Below, piece after piece: positions 10,929 through 23,564 of a stretch of DNA of 64,000 bases (position 1 is its first letter; every line of letters starts with the position of its first letter). Under the pieces are notes generated by a model. The model did no database searches, was not told the DNA's origin, and saw only the letters and a program-made list of their open reading frames with translations. A program made the translations under genes and the position numbers. Origin of the DNA: Diphasiastrum complanatum (Eukaryota; Streptophyta; Lycopodiopsida; Lycopodiales; Lycopodiaceae); contig CM055109.1 in the NCBI GenBank assembly GCA_029204225.1, positions 40,766,603-40,830,602 on the forward strand. The letters are read 5' to 3'.

Positions 10929-12161
10929 CTACTTCCCTTGCCTTTTACCTTTTCCAATCAAGACATCCTTCCTTTTGATCAAACAAGCATCTCCATCAAA
11001 CTCCACCTTGAGGCCCTTACTTAGCATTTGACTCACACTAAGCAAATTCTTGGTAATAGATGAAATAAACAAGACATCCTCCAAATGAACATTCCTATTT
11101 GCAGAGAGAGAAATGGGAATTGTGCCAATCCATTTGATTGCACACTCACCATCATTGGCCGTGTAGATCACCCTCTTGTCATCTCCATATGCCAACAAAG
11201 AAGTGAAGTACTCTTTGTGAAAGGTCATGTGTGAACTTGCTCCACTATCAATCCACCAAGGATCTAGATCTCCATCATTAGCAAGCATACATGAAGACAT
11301 CACAAAAGCATCATCATTTGCATCTTGCACATCCAAACCATCCTCATCAAGAGTAAGATTACCTTGCTTGTCTCCTTGATCTCTCTTCTTCTTGTAGCAC
11401 TCACTTGCAAAGTGTCCTTTGATGCCACAATAGAAGCGCTTGAGCTTTGTTCTATCCTTCTTTTTGCCACTTGAAGAAGCATCCACTTGATCTTGCCCTT
11501 TAGACCACTTGCTTTTGGTTTTGCCCTTGAATTTGCCCTTTGTGAACATAGCATCCACTTGAAGTGTCGATGTAGATCCACCTCTTGCTTGAAGCCTATA
11601 TTCCTCATTGATCAAGATCTCTTGAAGATCCATCAAACTTGGCAAAGACTTTTGAATAGCAATACTTTGAACAATGTTAGCATGAACATCCAACAAGCCA
11701 TTAAGAATCACTTGAATAAGCTCTCCTTCCTTAATGCTTTCATCTATGCAAGCTAACTCATCATTCAATGCTTTCATTCTCAAAACAAAAGTACTTGGAA
11801 TTTCTTCATTCTTTTGCAAACAAGAAAAGATTTGCCTTCTTAGAGTCAACACTCTAGAAGTAGACTTGGATTCATAAAGCTTCTTCAATGAATTCCAAGC
11901 TTCCAAAGATGATGTGCACTTACCAACTTCCTTGAGAAGTTCATTGGTAACATTCATCTTTATCATGTGTAGAGCCTTCTTGGCCCTCTTGTCATACCTC
12001 AATTGATCTTGCTGTGTTGCTGGTCTCTCCTCCAAAACTACAACAATATCCAAAATATCATTCATCTCAAGAAATGACTCCATCCTCACTTTCCATAATG
12101 AATAGTTACTTGAGGTAAGCCTATCATTGGCTTCCAACATGACTCCAATTGAGGTTGCCAT
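10929..12161 (-). CDS. Copia gag-protease, family A copy 1
   Basis: The 410-codon frame starts at MATSIGVMLEANDRLTSSNY. It contains the plant copia gag region (DUF4219/UBN2 type) with LEAWNSLKKLYESKSTSRVL near residues 85-105, and an aspartic protease motif WWIDSGASSHMT near residue 300. In the zinc knuckle near residue 240 the first Cys is replaced by Arg (RFYCGIKGHFASEC); copy 2 at 42102 has Cys there. The frame ends at a premature TAG inside pol. Start choice: this Met aligns with the Met of copy 2 and lies about 600 bases from the primer site in both copies. Gag packages the element RNA; the protease would mature the polyprotein. Confidence 0.85.
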   Translation of the reverse strand: MATSIGVMLEANDRLTSSNYSLWKVRMESFLEMNDILDIVVVLEERPATQQDQLRYDKRAKKALHMIKMNVTNELLKEVGKCTSSLEAWNSLKKLYESKSTSRVLTLRRQIFSCLQKNEEIPSTFVLRMKALNDELACIDESIKEGELIQVILNGLLDVHANIVQSIAIQKSLPSLMDLQEILINEEYRLQARGGSTSTLQVDAMFTKGKFKGKTKSKWSKGQDQVDASSSGKKKDRTKLKRFYCGIKGHFASECYKKKRDQGDKQGNLTLDEDGLDVQDANDDAFVMSSCMLANDGDLDPWWIDSGASSHMTFHKEYFTSLLAYGDDKRVIYTANDGECAIKWIGTIPISLSANRNVHLEDVLFISSITKNLLSVSQMLSKGLKVEFDGDACLIKRKDVLIGKGKRQGK

Positions 12162-12746
12162 GTAGCAATGACCTGATCTTCTCTTTCAACCTGCTTCAAT
12201 GCACAAAGCACTCCTTTGAACAACAAATGCTTTCAAAAGAAATCACCAAGATTTGAAACTATCTCACAAATTCTCTTCTAGCACTTATCCAAGCAAATCA
12301 ACACATAGAATCATGGAATCTCGATCAACCTATGATCTATCCTCAATCTAATGACTTTTGCCACTTCCTAAGATTGAAACACACTCAAATGAAGTCCAAC
12401 AACCTCACTATCTAGAGATCCAATCAAAATTAGGGTTTTAACAAAATCACAAAAAATTGACTATTCCAGATCTACATGCAAATGCTGAAAATTTGATATG
12501 CAATCTATAAACCACCACTTAGGCTGAACCAATGATCCAAAAATCGGCCAAATCCAGCATGTGAATTCAAAAAACGGAATTGAAAAAGTATATTGACCTA
12601 TTTAGTGTTTTGATCTACAAAAGATGCAATCTACAAAAGCAAAAAATCCGATTTTGGTGTAGAATCCTCTCTAGCATGCTCTAGACTTGATATCTTCACC
12701 AAATCATTAATAGATCTAATTTCCTCCTTCATAACCTGAAACACAA
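12162..12746 (-). other. Leader of family A copia element
   Basis: The untranslated region between primer site and gag start closely matches 41516-42101 in the other copy. No upstream conserved ORF was seen. Confidence 0.7.
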
Positions 12747-12758
12747 GCTCTGATACCA
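12747..12758 (-). promoter_or_regulatory. Primer binding site (initiator tRNA-Met)
   Basis: The minus strand reads TGGTATCAGAGC immediately after the LTR. This is the standard copia site complementary to the 3' end of initiator tRNA-Met, where minus-strand cDNA synthesis is primed. Confidence 0.9.
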
Positions 12759-13408
12759 TATGAAAGATTTCAGATCCTTAAGATCCAATCTACTTGAATG
12801 ATCTTTGGTTAGAAAGAGAAATACACTACCAATTTCACCAATGTAGAAAAATCAGCATCTACACACAATTTGAGATGCAAACACTAATAGAACTTGATCA
12901 AAATTGAATGAAATGATTATGTGCTGTTGTTGTCTGTACAAAACTAGCAAGCTACTATATTTCACACGTGTGGAATAAAAAATAACAAATATAGATCATT
13001 CTACACATAGAATTGCAAGCAATCACCAAGATAGTGCACCAATGGATAGTAGAACCCAAGAGAACCATGTATAAGCATAAAATGAGATAGAGAAGAGAGA
13101 AGATGACTCTCTCCACGAGTTACATCCTTTTATAGCAGGTCCAAACCCTATTTGGCCACTTGGCTTTCCCACCAAAATGCTAACCCTACCAATTTTGGGT
13201 CTAGATTCAATGTACCCAACTTATTCAAATTGAATCTACTCAAACTCGCATTCTATCTTTCCCACACTTTCAAAAAGTGTTTATTCAAATGAAATTTAGA
13301 CTAATGAACTTTGAAAAGTCAACCTCTAAGTCTAAAACAAGTTTTGGCCTCAATATGCCAAATATGGAAATATTGCAAAATGTGATGAAACTAGTTGAAT
13401 CTTTCACA
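12759..13408 (-). repeat. 5' LTR of family A copia copy 1 (650 bp)
   Basis: On the minus strand it starts TGTGAAAGATTC and ends next to the primer site; the length of 650 bp equals that of 40853-41502, to which it is nearly identical by eye. A TATAAAAGG box is at 13126-13134 (minus) and is followed by a conserved GTAACTCGTGGAGAGAG. A CACACGTGTG palindrome is at 12963-12972. The terminal CA is changed (TA on the plus strand at 12759). No matching LTR was found at the left end of the element, so its 3' side is lost. Confidence 0.85.
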
Positions 13409-13574
13409 TATGACTATATAAAAAGTAGACTCTACTTTCAGGGAGAGAGTTAGAATTAAAGTAGAATCACTTTGCTACTGTACCGTGGGTCCTATCAGTG
13501 GATAAGGATCAGTTGGCCTCGCCACGAGGCAAGTCGACGGGGAATTTTGAGGACGTATGTTTCTCACAGACTAT

Positions 13575-14281
13575 CTCATTGAAAATCTCCCACTGGTTGA
13601 GTTTGCATATAATAGGTGAAAACATTCTGCTACAGGTTACAGTCCTTTTATGTTTATGTACAGTTTTCAACCTAGATCTCCAGTAAATGTTGAGACGAAG
13701 CCTGTTAAGATCCAAAAGGTTGCTGATTTTTTGCATGATATGCAAAAGATGTTACAAGTGGCTAAAAATAGTATCCATAATGCTCAGGATAGAGCTAAAC
13801 ACTATACCAATATTAAGAGATCTCCAAGAGATTTTAAAGTTGATGACTGGGTATATCTTAGGATTCTAAGACGTTACGTACAGGGAAGCATTATAAACTG
13901 TCTACCCGTTATTGTGGACCTTTCATGATTGTACGTAGAATTGGTTTTTTGGCATATGAACTCGATCTTCAAGGAAAATCGACTGCACGCCCAGTATTTC
14001 ATGTAAGTCATTTGAAATCAAGTTTACATAATGGTGATACAGTTGGATCGGATGAGAATTTATCCCATTTGAAAGATTTGTCACTTAGTGTACCTTTGGA
14101 ACCTGAGAAAGTGCTCAAAACCAGAGATAAACAATTGAGAAATCGTTCTATCTATGAGTGCTTAATTTGGTGGAAGGGTCGTACTGAGAGGATGATGATG
14201 CGTGGGAGAGAGTTAATAGCATAAAGAAAAAAATTCCTAAGTTTAGTTTCTAAAGATAGAAACAGTTTAAGGAGGAAAGAA
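13575..14281 (+). pseudogene. Chromovirus-type gypsy integrase C-terminus and chromodomain
   Basis: The reading, with frame changes, runs from the end of the integrase core (LVEFAYN, ATGYSPFMFMYSFQPRSP) through RDFKVDDWVYLRI and RIGFLAYELDLQGKSTARPV to PEKVLKTRDKQLRNRSI and LIWWKGRTE. The last part matches a chromodomain, with its conserved Trp-Lys-Gly. It closely resembles the minus-strand chromovirus at 54104-57188 but retains the chromodomain that the other copy lacks. The chromodomain would direct integration to marked chromatin. Upstream pol is missing. Confidence 0.8.
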
Positions 14282-14952
14282 TGTTATGTCCATGACCAGT
14301 ACATAGGATACAATATACTCCTAGTCTTGGATACATGGTACTCTAGTGAAACAAGCTGTTAGTTATGCTATGTCATATTGGACGTGACCCAAAAGTAACT
14401 AATATCTTTGTGAGGCCCAAAACACACTCAATGGAGTTTAGACAAGGTATGAGACAGTGTATGCATGTGTAGAGTTATCAATAGCAATTCTATGAATAGT
14501 TTGTCCATGCTTAGGACCCTATTCTAGGTGAATCTATGTATAGGAAACTTAGGGCTATGCATGGTTATGTGCCCATGATGCTTTTGGCTCTATATATTGG
14601 GTCCAAACTTGCCCTACTCCTCATCATGGTTTTGGATTCATTGCCAGGCTCTCACTCTACATTCATGCTTCTTGTTCCTTGGCCTGGGGGTGAGGCTTCT
14701 AGAGTGTGATTGGATGCTTCTACTTGGTTGGGTGATTTCTCCATAGTGTGTTATCCATTGTGTTTGTGATTTGTAAGTAGGATCTAAGGAGCTTCCCTTA
14801 TACATCTCTTTTGTAGTAAGCTCACTCAACCAATATATGGCTAATCCTCGCATTACCCATTGGAAGGCTCTCATAAGTGTCATGAGGTGTATTCAAGCTA
14901 CCATGGACTAGTGCATCTGCTATGGAGAAGTCCACAATGACATTATTCAACA
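14282..14952 (+). repeat. Probable 3' LTR of the chromovirus
   Basis: It starts TGTTATGTCCATG directly after the purine tract AAGGAGGAAAGAA that follows the chromodomain, the expected position. A TCTATATATTGGG promoter-like box lies near 14589. The end is uncertain; I place it at ...ATTCAACA, just before an unrelated copia RNase H begins. Confidence 0.55.
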
Positions 14953-15440
14953 ACTCAGTGGATATTCTGATGCAAGCTAGGGAGGAGATGTAGACAATCG
15001 TAAGTCCACATCTGAATTTACATTCTTTTTCAACAGCGGTCCTATCTCATGGAACAGTCATAAGAAAACCTCAATCGCTCTTTCATTTACAAAAGAAGAA
15101 TACATTGCTGCTTCTCAGTCTATTAAAGAAGCATTTTGGTTGAGAAATTTACTGTCAGACATTTGTTTGAATCAGTACAGCCCTACTATCATATTTTGTG
15201 ATAATCAGAGTGCTATTGCCTTATCGACCAACCCTAGATTTCACTCTAGGAGTAAGCACATTGAGATCTGATATCACTATATTAGGGGCAAGGATCTCAA
15301 CAAGGACGTAAGCTTAACGTACTGTAGAATGTAGGACATGGTTGTAGATATATTTTCAAAGGCGTTAAGTCTTAATGCACACAACAAGTTTTGTGCATTG
15401 TTTAGTCTGAAGATCAAGGAATTCATGGATCCAGATTGGG
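14953..15440 (+). pseudogene. Copia RNase H fragment (a different copia lineage)
   Basis: The plus strand shows GYSDAS, then DVDNRKSTSEF, PISWNSHKKTSIALSFTKEE, YIAASQSIKEAFWLRNLL and NPRFHSRSKHIE. This is a copia RNase H with wording distinct from that of families A-E in this window. In-frame stops occur after SDAS and after HIEI. The fragment ends near DPDW before a G-rich tract. Confidence 0.75.
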
Positions 15441-15463
15441 GGGGGGGAGGGGGGTTGTGGGGT
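15441..15463 (+). repeat. G-rich polypurine tract
   Basis: A run of G with one A follows the RNase H tail and probably served as polypurine tract; TGTGGGGTGGG just after it could be the start of an LTR. Confidence 0.5.
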
Positions 15464-16440
15464 GGGTTTAATTGGTCTCCATTCATGTTGTTGCATTTTT
15501 ACTTGTGTTGTCCCATAGTCTGCATATTTGAACTGTTTGTCACTACAGTTTGCATTTTTACTCAAGAATTCCCATAGGCGAAAAACCTGACACTGTCACC
15601 CTTTTAACCTTTGGGCCATCCTGAGCAACTAAGTGTTTTGCGACACTTCCTAAAAAGCGACAGTTGCACAGTTTGCATAAATACAAGTAAACCTGAACAG
15701 GTGAAAAAGCCGACAATGCGATAGTCCATTTTGACTCATAATTAATGACAGGCAAAAAATGCAACAAAGTGTCACATTTTTTGCATTTTCACCAGTGTCA
15801 ATCTTTGTGAAGCCCAACGTCGTGGCCTCCTCACGCTTGTTCCATGCACTATGCAATCAGATTTGACAATGATGGCAGCCACCCACGATCTCCTACAGAC
15901 AACACAACCACTTTTGTACCTTTCTTCATCTACACACCTGTAAAATTTGTGTATATAGTGAATACATTTTTTATTATTCATATATAGAGAATGAAGTATG
16001 AATGTAACATGTGAGATAGACATTGTAGATGCTTTCACACATCGATTCTTTCTTTCAAATAGATTGTCAGTAATAGGTTCATAACCTTCACAGATTGTGA
16101 TTAGCTTTATGTCCACTATTGTTTTGTGATCACCTGCATTATTGACATGTATATTTTGTTATACTTAATCTGATTACAGCTATGTTTGGTTCTGCGTTCA
16201 GATTCGTGTCAATACTGCAATGCTTTTTCATATTTTGTCTAACTATCTAATTGATTTGTCTGGTTGTCTACTCATCGATTCCGCTACCACTGCGCATTAG
16301 AAGCTCTAAAATTATTATGTTCTTGTGTTTGCCTACTAAGTCACCAGTAGTGCACGCACCAAGAGAATTGAAGGAGACTGATCTATCTTTTCTTTGACTT
16401 CTCCAACATATTGATACATGGTACTGGTACATGGATATTG
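15464..16440. other. LTR-like or decayed sequence with no gene
   Basis: The motif TTGCATTTTTAC or close variants recur near 15492, 15550 and 15780. The region probably starts with the LTR belonging to the copia tail on the left, but I found no second copy to define its end. No coding signal is present. Confidence 0.35.
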
Positions 16441-16868
16441 ATGTGATTTTATGCTTCTAATGGTTTCTAAGCTTAGTGTACTTCATTATTTGCTGGTAGT
16501 CCGTACTCTGACAGGTCTTCACACGTGTGAAACCAGCAAATACAAGTTTTGATCATATTTGATTGTTCTTGTTAGATTTGTTGATGTAGATTTGATCTAG
16601 TGCTATCTAATCTTGTGTAGATTGGTAGATCAATCTAATCTAACACCCAATCACACTTGTGGATCTGATTTGGATCCATTCTTGGTCCTTTTTGCTGTAC
16701 TTTGACAAAAACCTTATTGGAGGAGAGATCAACTTGGAGCACATTGGATCATCTTCATGCATTGCCGCCAAAGCCATTGCTCAAGAGTTCTTTCATCAAG
16801 CTTAGATCCAACCTTGGCTTGATTCCAAGATCTATGCTTATTTAGAATAGATAACTTCTAAGCAGGAG
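16441..16868 (+). pseudogene. Copia remnant: leader joined directly to RNase H tail
   Basis: Bases 16441-16650 closely match 59461-59660, part of the leader of the family E element. From about 16700 the sequence reads TLLEERST-like residue wording equivalent to IGGEINLEHI, then SSSCIA, and a tail resembling RSNLGLIPRSML, which is the end of copia RNase H. The gag, protease, integrase and RT have therefore been deleted between about 16690 and 16700. A CACACGTGTG palindrome is at 16520-16529 and GTCCGTAC at 16499-16506. A purine tract leads into the LTR at 16869. Confidence 0.65.
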
Positions 16869-17584
16869 TGTGAGATTTGTAAAAGTTATCCATGTTGAGT
16901 TAGGGGGTTTGATAAATTTTTGTGTGTCCTTCCATGTGTGAGTAAGTGATAGGGCCAATTTTGGCTTAGGAGGCAACTCGAGCAAGTACACATGTAAATT
17001 CATGATTAGGCCAAAATTAGAGTTTGATGTGGCTAGGCTTGCTAAAAGTGTCATGATTAGGTTGGAAGTGTGACTCATCCCTTGTGTTGGCATGAGATTT
17101 AGTGACCAATCAAAAAAGAGATTTACACCAATTTGGTCCAATCAAGTTTGAGGGCTCTTAAGTCACTCAACCAATCAAATTTAGAGGAGGAGACAAAGGG
17201 GTCCAATCAAAATCAAGCTCTCGCTACCTCGATTTCCTATTAGAGAGCATGTTAGGTTCATTTTTGGAGTTACTACATTTTGTGTCATATTGGCTTTCTC
17301 TCTCTACTTGAGTATTGATTGTTGGATTCTCTCTCTACCCAAGAGCAAGGCTTTTCCACACTTAGTTTTTCATCCACAAGTCTCCACACGTGTGAATGTA
17401 CTTTGATGTTTGATATATGCATGTTACATAGTGCTCTTGCCTTAGATTTGTGAGATAGATCCTGGATTTCAATCTATGCTTGATCTTTGTGCAATCACCA
17501 AGTCTTAGGAGATCATAATTACACTTTTGGACACTCCCACATGTGTGAAATTTTACATATTTAGACTCGATACAAAATCTCACA
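16869..17584 (+). repeat. Copia 3' LTR, family C (716 bp)
   Basis: The ends form an inverted pair: TGTGAGATTTG at the start and ACAAAATCTCACA at the end. It follows a copia RNase H tail and is not followed by a primer site, so it is a 3' LTR. It contains CT-rich runs and CACACGTGTG near 17385. The last third resembles the family B LTR at 29770-30581. Confidence 0.75.
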
Positions 17585-18025
17585 TCCATCTAGTATTCAA
17601 TCACTAGTCATTTGGTGAAATTTGACCACTCACAAGATGAAATTAGATTACATTGGCAATAAAAGATCCACTGAGAAAGTGACACAAAAGTGAAATGCAC
17701 CTTGCCAAACCACCTTTAAAGTGAATGATGGGATTTTCCATGACTTCATTTATTAGTTAGGTCTACCTACTCAAAGGAAAATCAAATATTTTCTTCATGA
17801 CTAGAAGGTTGACTAGTCAACTTGTACATATATGTATTAAACATTTTCAATTTGAATAGATCAATATTTGTAATTTTTGTCTATTTTTTAGTTTGACTGA
17901 AGTCATTGGAGTGTGTTTAGGCCTCTTATTGACAAAGTTTTCCATACTAAGAGTCATTAGTTTGTGTGAGAGTTGGTTTTCCCTCTTGAACTTTGATTTA
18001 GGATCAAATTAGGACATGCATTTAG
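17585..18025. other. No recognisable feature
   Basis: AT-rich flank after the family C LTR; no gene or repeat was identified. Confidence 0.4.
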
Positions 18026-19976
<1,951 letters not shown>

Positions 19977-20780
19977 TCAAAACCATCCGTGTTTTTTCTT
20001 CCCCTCGAGTTCCTCTTCCTCTCTTTCAGACTTTTTCTCTGCGTGATGCTCGTAAAGGCCAAATCCAGCCCCTCCAGCAGCAGCTGCACCAGCGAACTCC
20101 TCCTCTAATTTATGTCTCCCTGCGTGTTCAGGATCTTTCTTGACTTCATGTCGTTCGTACTGTGAGACCACAAATCAGGAGAAGTAGAATTGAGTAAATC
20201 TCATGAAAGTCTGGAGCATCTTAATCGATAGATCATAGAATGCATCTTTGCTTTACTATACACAATTAGCTTTCAACTATCTTGCCTGACTGAACTCATA
20301 GATACATTTATTCCTCTTTGCTTAAAACTGTATTCTCATTTCCGGTTTAAATTTACAGATTAAAACTTGTAAACAGAAGATTTGGTAAATTAGATATCAG
20401 ATTTGTAGCGCAGTTGTTCAGATCACACTTCTTAAACAGCAAACGGAAGTATGTAAATTTACCAGTGCATAACCCCCTGCCGCTAGCGCTTCAGCTTCTG
20501 CAAAATGTTCGTATTTCTTGTGTCCAGCTTCTTCCTTCTTGAATTTTTCTACTCGTTCCTCGTTCCTCTCCTCAGTGTAATCTTCTGTATAAGACTCGCT
20601 GCTACCGTAGGTTCCTTGGTTTGAATTCCTTCCGTACCCGGACGGAGTGTCTGATTCGTATCTCCCTTGCCTTTCATAATCCTCGCCGTACTCTGATTTT
20701 TTGTTGCGGTAGTCATCTTCTACATAATCTCCAGATGGAGAATAGTCTTCCTCTTGTTCCTTGCGATGATGATGAAACAT
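19977..20780 (-). CDS. ASR: ASR protein (ABA/water stress/ripening-induced), two exons
   Basis: Coding exon 1 is 20463-20780 and exon 2 is 19977-20159 (stop at 19977-19979). The intron 20160-20462 has a donor GT after CACTG and an acceptor CACAG, in phase 0, giving 166 residues. The ABA/WDS domain spans the junction: KKYEHFAEAEALAAGGYAL, then YERHEVKKDPEHAGRHKLEE, GAGFGLYEHHAEKK and the Lys/His-rich end GKKKHGWF. ASR proteins are small, hydrophilic, zinc-binding stress proteins that act as chaperones and DNA-binding regulators in cytosol and nucleus. The N-terminal ~80 residues are an acidic Tyr/Ser/Gly/Glu-rich region (for example EEDYSPSGDYVEDDY) longer than in common short ASRs. Start choice: the first Met begins MFHHH, consistent with the His-rich start of the family. 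No break was seen; the gene looks functional. Confidence 0.93.
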
Positions 20781-20818
20781 TTTACAAGACTTGGGGAAAT
20801 GTACAGCTCAAATACCTG

Positions 20819-21582
20819 TAAAGGACTATACAAAATCAGAATTTCGAGATTGCCTGTACGTCGTCAATTTGTACTGTAGAACCTGTTTGCTTCAAAATCG
20901 AAGAATATGGGATATCATCGGATGTAGCTAACTAGTTGAAATAAAATGTGCCTATCCATAACATGTATAGAAGCCGCACAGCAGAATTACTTGCTCATGT
21001 CTTCTGCATTCGATTCGTTTCAGCTATGAAAAGCTTAAATGTGAAAAACAACAGCCATCTTTAGCAGCTCAAAAGATTTTTCTGATTTTTATAATATATT
21101 GACTGAAGGCTAAAAACAACAACATAATATATGTAGCTGAGAGGTTATTGAATCATGAAACATGGCATCTGAAAAGAAGAGCTGCAACGAGCAGATTAGC
21201 TATACAACAAGATAATGAGATCCAGCATGATCTGCTGAAATTCAATCAATCATAAATAGCATCTGAGATCTATACAATGGCAAACGCATACATGTCGAAT
21301 CTGCAGTCTGACATACACAATGCTTCTAGATATACGAAATACTTCAGAAACTCTATCGATTCAACTCCAATCCAACCAGATTGAACGATCAGGCTACTCA
21401 TAGACATCGAATTAGGTGAATCTAACCTGATAATTGATCATCAATGAAGATAAGCATTGAATTCTTAGCTGAATTTTTCTGTAAATGAATGAATCGACAT
21501 TCAGAATGCAGATCTACTCACAAGAAGGATAGATCTTCATTTTTCCATTGAAGGAAAACTGTATGGAGCAGAAGATCCTTAC
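20819..21582 (-). other. Probable 5' UTR intron of the ASR gene
   Basis: On the minus strand ATTG is followed by a strong donor GTAAGGATC at 21582, and a TTTACAG acceptor ends at 20819, 38 bases before the ATG. Between them there is no conserved frame, and the interval is T/A-rich. Long 5' UTR introns are common in plant stress genes; transcript data would decide. Confidence 0.55.
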
Positions 21583-21720
21583 CAATTACGTGAAGATTGA
21601 TCGATGAGAGCGTGATCCTGGAAGCTTATGGTTGATCGCAGATCTGGAACATATAAATAGATTTTCAGAAACGCGTCATGCTTTATTTAACTGCTTTGGA
21701 GCTTCTCGCTCACGTCCGAA
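21583..21720 (-). promoter_or_regulatory. ASR core promoter: TATA box and ABRE-like site
   Basis: The minus strand carries CTATTTATAT at 21651-21660, a TATA-like box, about 70 bases upstream of the predicted first splice donor. Another ~50 bases upstream, GGACGTGAG (ACGTG at 21711-21715) matches the ABRE core bound by bZIP factors of the abscisic acid response. This fits the known ABA induction of the family. Inference from position and motif only. Confidence 0.5.
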
Positions 21721-22592
21721 TCACTTTGCCTGAAGCCTTTCGGCAGCTGCCCGTCAGTAGGCCGTCTATTTTGACGTCTCCCGAAGCCCATTCGCCCTCA
21801 CTTTTCTTTCAACCTTCTCCAGCGAAAGATCAAGACGCGCCCTGAAGGGTGAAGGACTCTCATTTTACCTCCAGGCTTCATGGCGAGTTTTTGCAACGTT
21901 GCAAGTAAAGTGAAAAGTTACGATAAGGTTTCACTTTTCAAAGTGAAAGCGACTTTTAGAGAGGAATCGAGACGCGTGGGCCCATTATGCCCACTCACTT
22001 GGATCCTTCTCCCATCGAGTACTTGCCACTTGGACTATTATAACTGGTTAATCGTCAGCAACGTGGAGAGATCTGAACGTTCGTCCTCGAATCCAACGGT
22101 GAGGAGATTAGATCGCTTGCTGTCACTAAAATAAGCAAGGTATGAAAACGTCGTGAAGATAAGGCTCCAGAAGTCGCAATTGGAAAGGCCAGCCCAAGGC
22201 CAATGGAAGGGGCGATGGTCATGCGGTCCCCAGGCCTGCAACGTGGCCACCAGCTAAGGCCAGTGAAAAAATGAGCCAATGGGGGGGAGGGGTGACCCTT
22301 AGTCCTTGGGCCTCGCATGGCCCACTCCAAGGGTTACAAAAAGAGTTAGCTGACGTGCAGACAGGCGAGTAAAGTCCTCAGAGTTGATGGTCTAACCACC
22401 CAACCCAACAACATCAAAGAATCTCATACATGTGACCCACGTATATTCCTTCATTCCTTCAGTTATATATTTTTTCTTAAAATTGATGTCGGTGACATAG
22501 AATGTTGAATAGATCTTTTCTATTTCTTTTAATTTGTTGCCCACAAAATAATATATATGTATATATGACAAAAAGTTCAAAAATTAATAGAT

Positions 22593-22594
<2 letters not shown>
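21721..22594. other. GC-richer low-copy stretch upstream of ASR, no gene seen
   Basis: This part has more CG dinucleotides than the retrotransposon regions. Open frames at 21880-22134 and 22055-22330 show no family motifs. It may be upstream regulatory DNA of ASR. Confidence 0.4.

Positions 22595-22625
<31 letters not shown>
22595..22625. repeat. (AC)n microsatellite
   Basis: Pure AC run of about 15 units; a shorter (GT)n at 22658-22671 follows, so the two can pair as an inverted repeat. Confidence 0.9.
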
Positions 22626-22628
<3 letters not shown>

Positions 22629-22682
22629 GCACATACATGCATGCATATATATAGATATGTGTGTGTGTGTTTTCTCGTCACA

Positions 22683-22810
22683 TTGAGGTGTATGGATAAA
22701 GTTGTTGACTGCAAGTGTACGGATAAAGTTGTTGACTATGACTTAAAGTTGCAGGCTCGAATCCCAACCACTATCTAATGACATTTGGGAGTCATGTAAA
22801 TGGCTTGTAA
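22683..22810 (+). repeat. tRNA-derived SINE-like unit, copy 1
   Basis: GTGTATGGATAAAGTTGTTG resembles an internal A box, and GCAGGCTCGAATCCCAACC matches a Pol III B box (GGTTCGAATCC type). The spacing fits a tRNA-like head. The A-box part is duplicated (GTGTACGGATAAAGTTGTTG 34 bases later). The body TGACATTTGGGAGTCATG is shared with the copy at 23565. Confidence 0.5.
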
Positions 22811-22816
22811 GAACTA

Positions 22817-22973
22817 GGTAGCGGCCATGAGCAGGCCCGCTACCATGGATAGTGGATGGTCAGTACCTACAGAGCCGCTCTGCGGCGAGGTAGGTATTGA
22901 CCACCGCTCTGCGGCGAGGTAGGTATTGACCACCACTTTGCATGGTAGCGGGCCTGCTCATGCCCGCTACCGG
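22817..22973. mobile_element. Foldback / MITE-like element
   Basis: Two 30-base arms at 22817-22846 and 22942-22971 are inverted copies with one mismatch. Each arm is itself palindromic at its ends (GGTAGCGG near one end, CCCGCTACC at the other). Between them a 29-base unit starting CCGCTCTGCGGCGAGG is repeated twice (22875-22903 and 22904-22932). The ~157-base unit is far more GC-rich than its surroundings. There is no coding capacity. It could be a foldback transposon or a small MITE; no target duplication could be confirmed. Confidence 0.5.
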
Positions 22974-23283
22974 GCGTAATTTGCTTTTCATGCTGCTGCA
23001 CGACAGTTGCCGCTGAAGGCTTAAATCGCATTATTAGCCATCAACGTGCATTTGAAGTGGTCAGTTCACTGTCTTCTGAAGGTTCACACCTCGCTTTGAC
23101 AACTGTGTGCTGTGTAGAAAGGAGAGAAATTTTAAAATGCTTGCTTTTGTTGATCCTCGTGATGAAGGGCATCGCTTTTCGTGAGGCCATCGTTCTGTTG
23201 GAAAGGAAACATTGCTGTCAAAGAGATGACTCATTAACCTGGTAGGTAATTATGACTAAGAACATGATAGGTACCAAAATACG

Positions 23284-23490
23284 GCTCTGAACATTGGTGT
23301 TCAGAGCCTATAAAAAGTTAACACATGCCCCCTATTACTCCAAATGCAAATTACGTGTATATAACAACTATTAGTTGCTTATTAATGTTATATATGTTCA
23401 GAGCCTATAAAAAGTTAACACGTGCCCCCTAATACTCCAAATGCAAATTACGTGTATATAACAACTATTAGTTGCTTATCAATGTTATAG
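23284..23490. repeat. 97-bp tandem duplication with inverted repeat at its start
   Basis: The block starting GTTCAGAGCCTATAAAAAG at 23299 is repeated at 23396 with only a few changes (for example ACATGCC versus ACGTGCC). GGCTCTGAAC at 23284 pairs with GTTCAGAGCC at 23299, a 10-base inverted repeat. Confidence 0.85.
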
Positions 23491-23564
23491 AATAATATTG
23501 CATGCATATATATCTTATGATAATAATGTTCATTGTAATAAAATTAAAGAGTTATGTTAATCCT

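Noticed and set aside
22038-22330. Overlapping ORFs upstream of ASR
   Set aside because: The GC-rich composition keeps frames open; no family motif, intron pattern or start context was found.
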